A stretch of DNA of 42,908 bases from Campylobacterota bacterium (GTDB lineage Bacteria; Campylobacterota; Campylobacteria; Campylobacterales; JAJVLF01), in contig JAJVLF010000001.1 in NCBI GenBank assembly GCA_029255845.1, forward strand, positions 1 to 42,908, written 5' to 3'. The notes under the pieces are model-generated. The model ran no database searches and was not told where the DNA came from. It saw nothing but the letters and a program-made list of their open reading frames with translations. Position numbers and translations under genes: made by a program. Below, in pieces: positions 17,810-25,504 of the stretch (the first letter of the stretch is position 1; each line of letters opens with the position of its first letter).

Positions 17810-19285
17810 TTAGTTATCAGGAGACCATTCTCTAAATTTAATGCTCGTAGGAAATGCTTTTGGTTTCAATATGGATTTATGGCTAATAACTCTTAAGCAT
17901 TCTTGGATACCCTCACTCATACTAGGGTGAGGATGGACTGTTTTAAGCATATCTTTTAATCTTGTCCCACTATCAATATGTGCTGCTATAAATATAGTCG
18001 CTGCATTTGATTGTGGTCCAGCTGCTCTCATTCCTAGAATTAATGGATTTTCTTCATTTGTGGTTATTATTTTAAAAAATCCACTAGTAGCTCTCATAGC
18101 TATAGCACGAGGGATTATCGCATGGCTATATGTGATAACTTTATATGCTATATTTTTTTGTTGGCATTCTTGCTCTGTAAGTCCTATACAAGAAATCTCT
18201 GGCTTGAAAAACATAATAGTTGCCATATTTTGGTATCTTAGAGGATGATGTATTTCAGATTGGATAGCTTTAGCAGCAAATCTTCCCTCCATTTCTCCTA
18301 CATTAACCAATGCCATATGCCCAGATATATCTCCAATAGCATATATTCCCTCTCCTGCCTTACAAGAGTCATCTACCTTAACTAGTCCTCTATCTGTAAT
18401 CTCTGCATCCGTATTTTCTAATCCTATATTAGAAGTATTTGGAACCCTACCAATAGAAATCAAAATATTATCAACCACAATAACCTCAGTATGACCATCT
18501 TCATAATCAAGAACCACATCAATATGAGTCTCTCTATCATATATTTCTCTAAGAGTAACTTTATGATGTATTCTTACTCCTATATCTGTCAGCTTTGAAT
18601 CCACATAATCGCTAACATCCTCATCCTCAAAAGGCACAACTCTATCTCTTGAATCCAACACATGAACTTCAGTTTGTCCAAAATTAGCAAAAATAGTAGC
18701 AAATTCACATCCTACGATACCAGCACCGATAATTAATATTCTCTTAGGAAATTTATCTAAATTAAATATATGATCAGATGTTATAATTCTTTTCCCATCT
18801 ATTTTTAATAAAGGATGTTCTCTAGGAGTAGAGCCTGTCGCCACTACAAAGTTATTTGCTACAACTTCAATATCTTCATTTTCTCCTCTATCTACGATGA
18901 TTGTTTTATTATCTTTAAATCTAGCAAATCCTCTTAAAAGAGTAACACTTCTATCTTTCCCTTCTTTTGAGCAAGTTTCTATTTGCGACAAAAGATGATA
19001 CTTTCTTTCATCAGTAGCTTTTGTAACAGTGGTTTTCACCTCATCAAAACTAACAGAAACACTAGAAGCTCTAAATCCTCTGTCTGTTCTAACAGCATTA
19101 GCATAATCATTTGATAGTTCCCACATAGTCTTAGAGCTTAAAGCCCCATTTTCTATACCTGCACCACCCATACTGTCGCTCTCGACAATAAGCACACGAT
19201 TTCCAAAATCATAAGATCGCATAGCAGCAGCAAAACCAGCAGGTCCTCCACCTATAATACATACATCATATTCTTTCTTTTCCAT
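17810..19285 (-). CDS. Dihydrolipoamide dehydrogenase-like NAD(P)/FAD oxidoreductase lacking redox cysteines
   Basis: Pyridine nucleotide-disulfide oxidoreductase fold: FAD site CIIGGGPAGFAAAMRS (about 9-24), second Rossmann RILIIGAGIVGCEFATIFANFG (about 180-200), FAD motif GEGIYAIGDIS (about 310), and a C-terminal dimerisation domain ending with TVHPHPSMSEGI, the conserved His-Glu region. In classical Lpd the FAD domain has GGxCLNxGCxPSK with the redox disulfide; here it is GGAGIENGALSSK, with no Cys. So lipoamide reduction by the usual mechanism is not expected; a transhydrogenase- or NAD(P)H-oxidoreductase-type role is possible. 491 residues, slightly long. No pyruvate or 2-oxoglutarate dehydrogenase genes are adjacent. 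Confidence 0.88.
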   Translation of the reverse strand: MEKKEYDVCIIGGGPAGFAAAMRSYDFGNRVLIVESDSMGGAGIENGALSSKTMWELSNDYANAVRTDRGFRASSVSVSFDEVKTTVTKATDERKYHLLSQIETCSKEGKDRSVTLLRGFARFKDNKTIIVDRGENEDIEVVANNFVVATGSTPREHPLLKIDGKRIITSDHIFNLDKFPKRILIIGAGIVGCEFATIFANFGQTEVHVLDSRDRVVPFEDEDVSDYVDSKLTDIGVRIHHKVTLREIYDRETHIDVVLDYEDGHTEVIVVDNILISIGRVPNTSNIGLENTDAEITDRGLVKVDDSCKAGEGIYAIGDISGHMALVNVGEMEGRFAAKAIQSEIHHPLRYQNMATIMFFKPEISCIGLTEQECQQKNIAYKVITYSHAIIPRAIAMRATSGFFKIITTNEENPLILGMRAAGPQSNAATIFIAAHIDSGTRLKDMLKTVHPHPSMSEGIQECLRVISHKSILKPKAFPTSIKFREWSPDN

Positions 19286-19348
19286 ATTTTTTTCCTTGAT
19301 AGTTTATGTGTAGTTAATCGTATTTAATACAATATCCTATACTATTTA

Positions 19349-19840
19349 TTATGAATTACCATCTGATTTATTATAAATACCCTCTTCTTTTCTTATTGGC
19401 TCAGAGCTATGTGCTAAACTAGGAGTAAATATTTTCTTAACGATTGACTTAAAGCCCTTTTCATTTTCCTCATATTCTTTTTCTGCTTCTTGCAAAGAAG
19501 CCTCCCAAGCTGAAGCAAAACCAGGAGCTGTAAGAGTCATCTTTCGTAATGCCCCATCATAGATATTTAAAAGCCTAATCTCAGCACGACCAGGCTTCTG
19601 ACCCAATGTATTTACCGAAACTCTTAAATTCTCATTCTCTTTTTTAAGTTTTTCTAAATCCAATTCTAAGCTTTTAGACCCCTCAGCAGATATGCTCATA
19701 TGCCTATTCAAATGCTCCTTAAAGCCTTTTATATCTTTTTTATGTCTTCTAACCTCAAACCTAGATTTTACATAGCTCCCAAACCAGCCAGTAATAAAGC
19801 TAGCGATTATTATTAATATTCCTTGATAACTTAATTCCAT
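19349..19840 (-). CDS. Membrane-anchored coiled-coil protein of unknown function
   Basis: 163 residues. One N-terminal membrane helix (GILIIIASFITGWFGSYV), a basic stretch (RFEVRRHKKDIKG), then a coiled coil (about 45-80, ELDLEKLKKENENLRVSVNTL) and a conserved-looking block RAEIRLLNIYDGALRKMTLTAPGFASAWEASLQEAEKEY. The tail is polar. No named family recognised. Topology inference: short periplasmic N-terminus and a cytoplasmic body by the positive-inside rule. It sits between the nuclease-like gene and the flavoprotein with small gaps. Confidence 0.7.
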   Translation of the reverse strand: MELSYQGILIIIASFITGWFGSYVKSRFEVRRHKKDIKGFKEHLNRHMSISAEGSKSLELDLEKLKKENENLRVSVNTLGQKPGRAEIRLLNIYDGALRKMTLTAPGFASAWEASLQEAEKEYEENEKGFKSIVKKIFTPSLAHSSEPIRKEEGIYNKSDGNS

Positions 19841-19867
19841 ATAATTCCTTTTGTGTTTAATTTAATG

Positions 19868-20422
19868 TTAAAATGAGATAATCTCATCATAAACAACTTC
19901 TAAATGATTAGCATTTTGAGTCAATAAAAATATACCCTCATTTTTAGCTTGACGAATAATTTCATCATTAGTAATCATACTAGCTATACCAAAATAATAT
20001 GTATAGTCCTCATATTCAGGATAGTCTATTTTAAAATGCTGTATCTTTTTTTGTATTAATGGTTTAATATCTTTAGGATGTGCTTTATTTTTTACTTCCA
20101 CTATTGCTATGGTGTTTCCATTAATTAATATAATATCAAACTCTACATTTTTACTTGTTTTTCTAACATTTCTTTCTATCTCATCAAATTTTAATTTTCC
20201 TAATGTTTTATCTTTTTCTAAACTTCTATAAAAGTATTCTTCTGCTACTTCTCCATAGTTCCCTAAAAAACCATCCCATTTTTTATTTGATTTTGATTGT
20301 TCGTTTTTAAGTTCTTGAATTTGCTCACTTGTTGCCACTTGTAATTTTTTAATTTCTTCACTATTCTTTTTAGATTCTACTGCCAAAGAAGAAACTAAGT
20401 TTTTCAATTCTTCATCTGTCAT
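19868..20422 (-). CDS. Coiled-coil PD-(D/E)XK nuclease-like protein, second copy (DUF3782-like)
   Basis: 184 residues, same plan as the gene at 111-662: MTDEELKNLVSSLAVES start, Lys/Glu/Gln-rich coiled coil (about 15-50), then GEVAEEYFYRSL, and VEFDIILINGNTIAIVEVKNKAH around 94-115 with D96, E109 and K111 as the PD-(D/E)XK core. The ATG follows AAGGTGG. The two copies share the motifs and termini but differ through most positions, so they are old paralogues or separate acquisitions rather than a fresh duplication. Function unknown; probably nuclease fold. Confidence 0.8.
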   Translation of the reverse strand: MTDEELKNLVSSLAVESKKNSEEIKKLQVATSEQIQELKNEQSKSNKKWDGFLGNYGEVAEEYFYRSLEKDKTLGKLKFDEIERNVRKTSKNVEFDIILINGNTIAIVEVKNKAHPKDIKPLIQKKIQHFKIDYPEYEDYTYYFGIASMITNDEIIRQAKNEGIFLLTQNANHLEVVYDEIISF

Positions 20423-20520
20423 ATTGCCACCTTTTTATTTGATATTATAATTACTTAGTCTTAATATAAATAGCAGTATTCCTATCACAAATTAAAGTAT
20501 GCACATAAAATAATATTTTT

Positions 20521-21567
20521 TTATTGAGTAGAATTAATTTTTCTAATATACCTAGCAAATCTCCTCTCTAAACTAATTTCACTAGAAAGTGCCTTACCAT
20601 CATAAATAAAAGAAATTAATTCATTAGCCAAATACGGAGCCATAGAAAACCCTTTAGAAGCTAATCCCCTCAAAGTATAAATACCTTCTTTATAAAAAAA
20701 CTTCTTAATTTTACGACCATCTTTAATATTAGGATTTTCTTGTATAGTCCTCTCTTCATCTATTAATTCCCCCACATAAGGAAAATAATCAACACTACAA
20801 GCTCTTATTCCATGTTTATAATTTATTTTATCAGGCTTAATATCTAAAATATCATTTGCTTTTTCTAATAAAACCCCTATATCTCTATCTTGAAAACTAT
20901 GATTATCCCTATGATTACTAGAACCAATTACCATTTTCCCATCCATAGATGAAGAAATACTCACATCAGAATATATATGATATCGATTTTCTATTTCACT
21001 CTCTACTTCTATCCTAACCCCAGACATTTTTCTTATTTTTAAATAATCACTTAAAAAACTATCATCAGAACCATTAGCTATTATTATCTTTTTGCATTTT
21101 ATCTCACCATTAATCAAATAAAAATCATCTTCTTTTTTAATTTCTTTCACATCCCCCAACAGAAAACTATCCTTATCCATAAGCCCATTTACAGTATCCA
21201 AAGGATTGACAAAATACCCACTATCCACCAAATACCCATCCTTCCCATAAATACTAGTAGCTTTAGCCTTTTGATTCAACCAAACATCACTTGACAATCT
21301 ATTCACAAAAAAAGAAGGATTTCTATTAAGCTCAACCCCTATCTCCTCATAGAGCCTAAGCGAATAAAAGTAAGCCAAATTACTAAAATGATTAACCAAA
21401 GAATTACTAAAAAGCTTATAAAGAAGAAAAGCCCCCGCCGACCCAGAAGCCCCCGAAGCAATCCCCTCTTTATCCATAACTAAATGAGAAATATTTCTTT
21501 GCTTTAGATGATAAGAAAGAGAAGCACCAGATATACCAGCACCTATGATTACAACTTCCGTATCCAT
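20521..21567 (-). CDS. FAD-dependent oxidoreductase, DAO family, resembling the MnmC C-terminal domain
   Basis: 348 residues. FAD-binding EVVIIGAGISGASLSYHLKQR at the N-terminus, then KEGIASGASGSAGAFLLYKLF, which resembles the ASGNxxG block of MnmC, and a C-terminal RGLASKGFSMAPYLANELISF, like the G-x-RG-x3-AP-x2-A block of that enzyme. Known: in MnmC this FAD domain oxidises cmnm5U to nm5U in the tRNA wobble base. Here the domain stands alone, without a fused methyltransferase. Inference: tRNA-modifying oxidase; a general amino-acid oxidase is the alternative. It begins 12 bp after the methyltransferase stop. Confidence 0.8.
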   Translation of the reverse strand: MDTEVVIIGAGISGASLSYHLKQRNISHLVMDKEGIASGASGSAGAFLLYKLFSNSLVNHFSNLAYFYSLRLYEEIGVELNRNPSFFVNRLSSDVWLNQKAKATSIYGKDGYLVDSGYFVNPLDTVNGLMDKDSFLLGDVKEIKKEDDFYLINGEIKCKKIIIANGSDDSFLSDYLKIRKMSGVRIEVESEIENRYHIYSDVSISSSMDGKMVIGSSNHRDNHSFQDRDIGVLLEKANDILDIKPDKINYKHGIRACSVDYFPYVGELIDEERTIQENPNIKDGRKIKKFFYKEGIYTLRGLASKGFSMAPYLANELISFIYDGKALSSEISLERRFARYIRKINSTQ

Positions 21568-21579
21568 TAAATTAAAATA

Positions 21580-22326
21580 TCATTTTTTGAAAACAAATAA
21601 ATGCTCATGCATAATCAATAAAAAATTATATTCTTTAGACTTATTAACCCAAAAACCAGTAGCCTTGCAATTATGCTGATGTTTTATTATATCTTCCTTT
21701 AATTCAAACCCAACTTTCAGAAATCTTTCCATAACTTTAAATGCTAATGGCTGATACATCTTCTTTCTTCTCGTATCTCCTATTAATATAGCACAATATT
21801 TATCTTTTTTTAAAACTCGATAAAATTCTTTTGCTACTTTTTCAATCTCATCACAAAACTCATCTAAATCATGAATATTTGATAAATCTTCTTTTATTTG
21901 CTTGTCTGAATATTTGATAATATCCACATAAGGAGGATGATTTAAAATAAAGTCCATGGATTCATTTTGTAGCATTTTCAAACTTCTACTATCATTTAAT
22001 TCTACTTTAATTTTTGGGTTAAACTCACTTTCAAACTCTAAAGCTTTTTTTGTAATACTTAAAGCACTCGGATTAATATCTAATGCCAATAAATTCCTAT
22101 TTAAAAGCTTACATTCAATAGCAGTTGTGCCTCCACCAATCATAGGATCCAATAAAAAATCATTTTCATTTGAATATCTTATAATTAAATTTCTAACAAC
22201 CTCAGGAGCCCAATTACCCCTATATTTACTTTTATGAGTTGCCCAATTACCTCGCCTTGCAAAGCTCCAAATAGTTGAGCATTCTTGTTCAAAGTTTTCA
22301 GGGTTTAGTTTTTTAATTTTCCCCAT
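21580..22326 (-). CDS. DNA methyltransferase, N6-adenine/N4-cytosine type with HPPY motif
   Basis: The track starts at 22359, but MGKIKKLNPENF at 22326 overlaps the upstream 87-residue gene by only 14 bp and is the more natural start (248 residues). Seen: an early SFARRGNWATHKSKYRGNWAP block, SAM-binding DPMIGGGTTAIECKLLNRNLLALDINPSA (about 60-90) and catalytic DFILNHPPYVDIIKYSD (about 125-140). The motif is HPPY where most amino-methyltransferases have DPPY, NPPY or SPPY. No separate specificity domain is evident. It is the third of three overlapping genes with the HTH protein and the 87-residue protein, so it may be the modification arm of a small system. Confidence 0.85.
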   Translation of the reverse strand: MGKIKKLNPENFEQECSTIWSFARRGNWATHKSKYRGNWAPEVVRNLIIRYSNENDFLLDPMIGGGTTAIECKLLNRNLLALDINPSALSITKKALEFESEFNPKIKVELNDSRSLKMLQNESMDFILNHPPYVDIIKYSDKQIKEDLSNIHDLDEFCDEIEKVAKEFYRVLKKDKYCAILIGDTRRKKMYQPLAFKVMERFLKVGFELKEDIIKHQHNCKATGFWVNKSKEYNFLLIMHEHLFVFKK

Positions 22327-22576
22327 AATGCAATATGCCAAACTTATTATTCTCTGCATAGAAATCTACACAATCTATATCTTTTATATAGTCTTGAAAT
22401 TGACTTTTACTATCAAATTCTTTTAAAAAAACATTATTCAATTCTTCCACTTCTATATCGCTATCTTTTTTTGAAAAATAATAATCCCAATTTTTATCTC
22501 CGCACATTATAAAGCTTTCAGCCATAGCTAATGAAACTTCATCAACATTTGCTACATATATTTTTTCAAATAGCAT
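22313..22576 (-). CDS. Unknown 87-residue acidic protein between HTH and methyltransferase genes
   Basis: No family recognised. Acidic; opens with MLFEKIYVANVDEVSLAMAESFIMCGDKNWDYYFSKKDSD and closes with DFYAENNKFGILHYGEN. No signal peptide or membrane helix. It shares one base with the stop of the HTH gene (22576) and overlaps the methyltransferase start by 14 bp, so the three are translated as a unit. It could be a small nuclease subunit, an inhibitor or a regulator; nothing in the sequence decides between these. Confidence 0.65.
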   Translation of the reverse strand: MLFEKIYVANVDEVSLAMAESFIMCGDKNWDYYFSKKDSDIEVEELNNVFLKEFDSKSQFQDYIKDIDCVDFYAENNKFGILHYGEN

Positions 22577-22773
22577 TACTTATCCTTTAATTTTAAAGAA
22601 ATAAATACCTCAAGCTCTAAATAATCTAAAATCTTTTTTAAAGTTTTATTATTCATATTAGAACTTTTAATCGCTTGATAAAAATGAGCCCTTTCAAGCT
22701 TTAATGCCTTATATACATCACTTGGCTTTAAAGACCGTTTTATCAATTCAATTTTAATATCTTTTTCTAGCAT
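22576..22773 (-). CDS. Small helix-turn-helix protein (65 aa)
   Basis: 65 residues, basic N-terminus, with KPSDVYKALKLERAHFYQAIKSSNMNNKTLKKILDYLEL laid out like an XRE/Cro-type HTH (helix, turn, recognition helix, supporting helix). It leads an overlapping three-gene set with the 87-residue protein and the HPPY methyltransferase. Known: HTH controller proteins often lead restriction-modification and toxin-antitoxin operons. Inference: transcriptional regulator of this set, perhaps also of the Dam/REase pair 57 bp upstream. Confidence 0.7.
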   Translation of the reverse strand: MLEKDIKIELIKRSLKPSDVYKALKLERAHFYQAIKSSNMNNKTLKKILDYLELEVFISLKLKDK

Positions 22774-22829
22774 AATTATAGCCTATTGAATATTAAATGT
22801 AAATAAAATAATATACAAAAGATATATAA

Positions 22830-23393
22830 TTATATACTACTTGGAACTGGTAAGCCTATTTCATTTAAAGGTAAATATTCAAAATAGTACCTACAATTCA
22901 TACAAATTACATAATCGAGTGTGTCTTTATACTCTAATTTTTTAAACCAATCATTTAAAATATAAATATACTCAACCTTATGATTTAAAGGAGCAAATAA
23001 TTTTCTATATTGATGTAATTTAAATCCACAAGTTTGCAGTTTTTCATCAACAGAACCTGATACTTCTTGATATTTTACTTCAATGATAAAAATAGTATTG
23101 TTACTAATAACATATATTGCATCATCTGGTAAAAGTTTTTTAGATAAAATATTTTTCCAATCAACACCCAAAGCATCTAAATGTCTATATAGCTCATATT
23201 TTTTAAATGACTCTGCAACAAGCTGTCCGTCATATAGAATATCAAATCCCATTGTTTGTTCTTTTCTATTTAATGGCTTTGAACTACATAGATATCCTTT
23301 AACATTATCGTGCAGATAAGTTACTACATCAACTCTTCCTTCAAAATGAATACCTGTTTGTGTATTTCCTCCACCAATGCCACCTCTTACCAT
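22830..23393 (-). CDS. Probable type II restriction endonuclease, PD-(D/E)XK fold
   Basis: 187 residues. LLPDDAIYVISNNTIFIIEVKYQEVSGSVDEKLQT (about 88-118) gives D90/D91 and the E105-V-K107 pair of a PD-(D/E)XK active site, followed by FKLHQYRKLF. The N-terminus is glycine-rich (VRGGIGGGNTQTGIHFEGR). It overlaps the Dam-type methyltransferase by 7 bp, the usual arrangement of a type II pair. It is shorter than, and not obviously like, the DpnII/MboI enzymes, so the GATC specificity suggested by its partner is not shown by the nuclease itself. Confidence 0.8.
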   Translation of the reverse strand: MVRGGIGGGNTQTGIHFEGRVDVVTYLHDNVKGYLCSSKPLNRKEQTMGFDILYDGQLVAESFKKYELYRHLDALGVDWKNILSKKLLPDDAIYVISNNTIFIIEVKYQEVSGSVDEKLQTCGFKLHQYRKLFAPLNHKVEYIYILNDWFKKLEYKDTLDYVICMNCRYYFEYLPLNEIGLPVPSSI

Positions 23394-24259
23394 TTTTTAT
23401 TCCTTATTAAAATTTCACTTATCTTTCCACGACCACTACTCTTACTATTTATAAACCTATTAGCTTCAACAAAACTAATATCATATTTTTTATAAATATT
23501 TTTTATAAACTCAGTATCCGAATTACTATGAAAAACAAAACAACCTTTTTTATCTAATATTTGAAACACATCAAATAATTCTTTTTGCTTTCCATCTAAA
23601 AAATCACTTTCACTATAAGCCGTAAAACTAGAAGTAGCATTCAAAGGGTAATATGGTGGATCAAAATAAACTAAATCATTTTTAATAACATTTTTCAATA
23701 CTTCATTAAAAGACATATGCGAAATAATAACATCTCGCAAGGCTTCACTGGCATTTAAAATAGTCTCTATATTAGCAATATTTGGATTTTCATAACTTCC
23801 AATAGGAGTATTAAAATAGCCTTTCTTATTCACTCTATAAAGCCCATTAAAGCAAGTCTTATTAAGATATATAAATCTAGTAGCTTTTTCTACATTTGTT
23901 AATTTTTGAAAACTTTCTACTCTATCCATTTCTCTAATTTTATAATAAAAATCTTTACTATGTTGTTTTTTAAAGTCTTCAAGATTGCTTATTAACTCAT
24001 TAGGATTATTTTTAACTACATTATAAGTATTTATCAACTCCGCATTAATATCCGATAAAAATACCTTTTTATTTTCCAATAAACCTCGTGAATATAGCTC
24101 AAAAAAGACAGCCCCACCACCCAAAAACGGTTCGTGATAATTCTCAAATTTTTCAGGAAATTTATCTAATAACTGCTTTAATAACCCTCTTTTACCACCT
24201 ACCCACTTTATAAATGGTTTATATTGTTTTGGATAAGAAGTATTTACTTTTGCATTCAT
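23387..24259 (-). CDS. Dam/DpnM-type DNA adenine N6-methyltransferase
   Basis: 290 residues, D12 (alpha) class. SAM-binding motif X-like KPFIKWVGGKRGLLKQL near 14-30, motif I HEPFLGGGAVFFELYS near 42-57 and catalytic LVYFDPPYYPLNATSSFTAYS near 195-215 are in the class order. The strong resemblance to Dam and DpnM suggests GATC, possibly with a different flanking preference. Paired with the overlapping nuclease gene, it would protect the host DNA from its partner. It lies 66 bp after the AlbA_2 gene. Confidence 0.92.
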   Translation of the reverse strand: MNAKVNTSYPKQYKPFIKWVGGKRGLLKQLLDKFPEKFENYHEPFLGGGAVFFELYSRGLLENKKVFLSDINAELINTYNVVKNNPNELISNLEDFKKQHSKDFYYKIREMDRVESFQKLTNVEKATRFIYLNKTCFNGLYRVNKKGYFNTPIGSYENPNIANIETILNASEALRDVIISHMSFNEVLKNVIKNDLVYFDPPYYPLNATSSFTAYSESDFLDGKQKELFDVFQILDKKGCFVFHSNSDTEFIKNIYKKYDISFVEANRFINSKSSGRGKISEILIRNKKW

Positions 24260-24325
24260 ATATTTTTACCCTTTATCTATTGATATTATAATCCATTAAC
24301 CAAACAAGAAGCAATATAAAACTCC

Positions 24326-25504
24326 TTAAGATTTTCTAATCGTAGCCTTTACATAATAATCATCAAACTCAAATTCTATATCAGGATTTTTATTTTCTTT
24401 TAATTCATTCTTTGCTATAGCGACCCCACTACCAAATCGCTCCACTTTTCCTAAGTTTTTCATAGCATTTGATATGACAGTATTTCGATACACTGTTCGT
24501 TTTGGAAAATTCTCTTTACTCGCAGGGAATTTTAATCCACCAGGGCTTTTTATCTCTATCCTATCACTAAACCAATAAATCCTAATCATATCACTAATGC
24601 TGTAATCTCTATGCATTATGGCATTAAAAATTAATTCTCTAATTGCCAAAAATGGATAATCAGATTTCTTTTTTAAAGTGCTAGTTTCTTGAATTAATAT
24701 TTGCTTTATATTAATTTCTATTAAACCCTCTACTCCTCTTAATATTTTTGATAAATCTCCCATTAATACTTTCTCATTGCCTATTTTGCTTCTATCTAAT
24801 AAATCAGTAGAATCTATACTCAAAAATAGCACTTTCGCCTCAGGGATATATCTTTGTGGGTCTTTCCCACATACTAGTATCCCTCCATAAGTAGGGTGTT
24901 TAGTAATTATATTTGCAAAAATAGGAGCTGAAAGCTTTTCTAAAAAGCTTCTATCATTATTTTTAATGATCTCCTTGGAAACAAATGATTTTTGATACAC
25001 CACAAAAAGCTCCTCATCTATATCATCAATAGAAGACATCTCACAATCACTAGAATCAAAAGAAACATTTTGAAAATTCTCTAACACTTTCTTAATCTCA
25101 AAATTATCAGCTTCTCTAGTAGTGCTACCAAGCCTAATATACATTTTCTTATCATAAAAAGTAGGCAAATTAGATGGCTTAACTTCTATAAGAATAACTT
25201 CATTTTCACCTATTACATTTGTATTTATTGTTATTTTTGGCTTTGGAGATACTTTCCAATCATTTATCCAATTACTAATTTTCTCTTCATCTTTTTTAGA
25301 GTTTTTATACCCACTAAGATTGCCATTATCATCTAGCCCTATTATAAAAACTGCTACTTTTTCTTTATTACTAAAATCATTAGCAAAAGCACATATAGTT
25401 TTAAAAAGTTTTTCTCGAACATTATCATTAAATTCTCTTTTAAATTCCAGCTTCTCAGATTCCTTTTGATTTAAGTATTCTTTTATATCCTTATTCATCT
25501 TCAA
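24326..25504 (-). CDS. AlbA_2 (Schlafen-type) and HATPase_c_4 domain protein
   Basis: 392 residues. Residues about 10-125 are an AlbA_2 domain: ESEKLEFKREFNDN at the start, CAFANDFSNKEKVAVFIIGLDDNG, then VILIEVKPSNLPTFYDKKMYIRLGSTTREA. About 285-365 resembles the HATPase_c_4 domain found C-terminal to AlbA_2 (REL-x-FNAIMHRDYS, SDRIEIKSPGGLKFP, VERFGSGVAIA). Known: such proteins are often annotated as putative transcriptional regulators; Schlafen-like domains also occur in RNA-cleaving and defence proteins. It overlaps the Roco gene by 14 bp, so the two proteins are made together. Function inferred only. Confidence 0.85.
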   Translation of the reverse strand: MKMNKDIKEYLNQKESEKLEFKREFNDNVREKLFKTICAFANDFSNKEKVAVFIIGLDDNGNLSGYKNSKKDEEKISNWINDWKVSPKPKITINTNVIGENEVILIEVKPSNLPTFYDKKMYIRLGSTTREADNFEIKKVLENFQNVSFDSSDCEMSSIDDIDEELFVVYQKSFVSKEIIKNNDRSFLEKLSAPIFANIITKHPTYGGILVCGKDPQRYIPEAKVLFLSIDSTDLLDRSKIGNEKVLMGDLSKILRGVEGLIEINIKQILIQETSTLKKKSDYPFLAIRELIFNAIMHRDYSISDMIRIYWFSDRIEIKSPGGLKFPASKENFPKRTVYRNTVISNAMKNLGKVERFGSGVAIAKNELKENKNPDIEFEFDDYYVKATIRKS

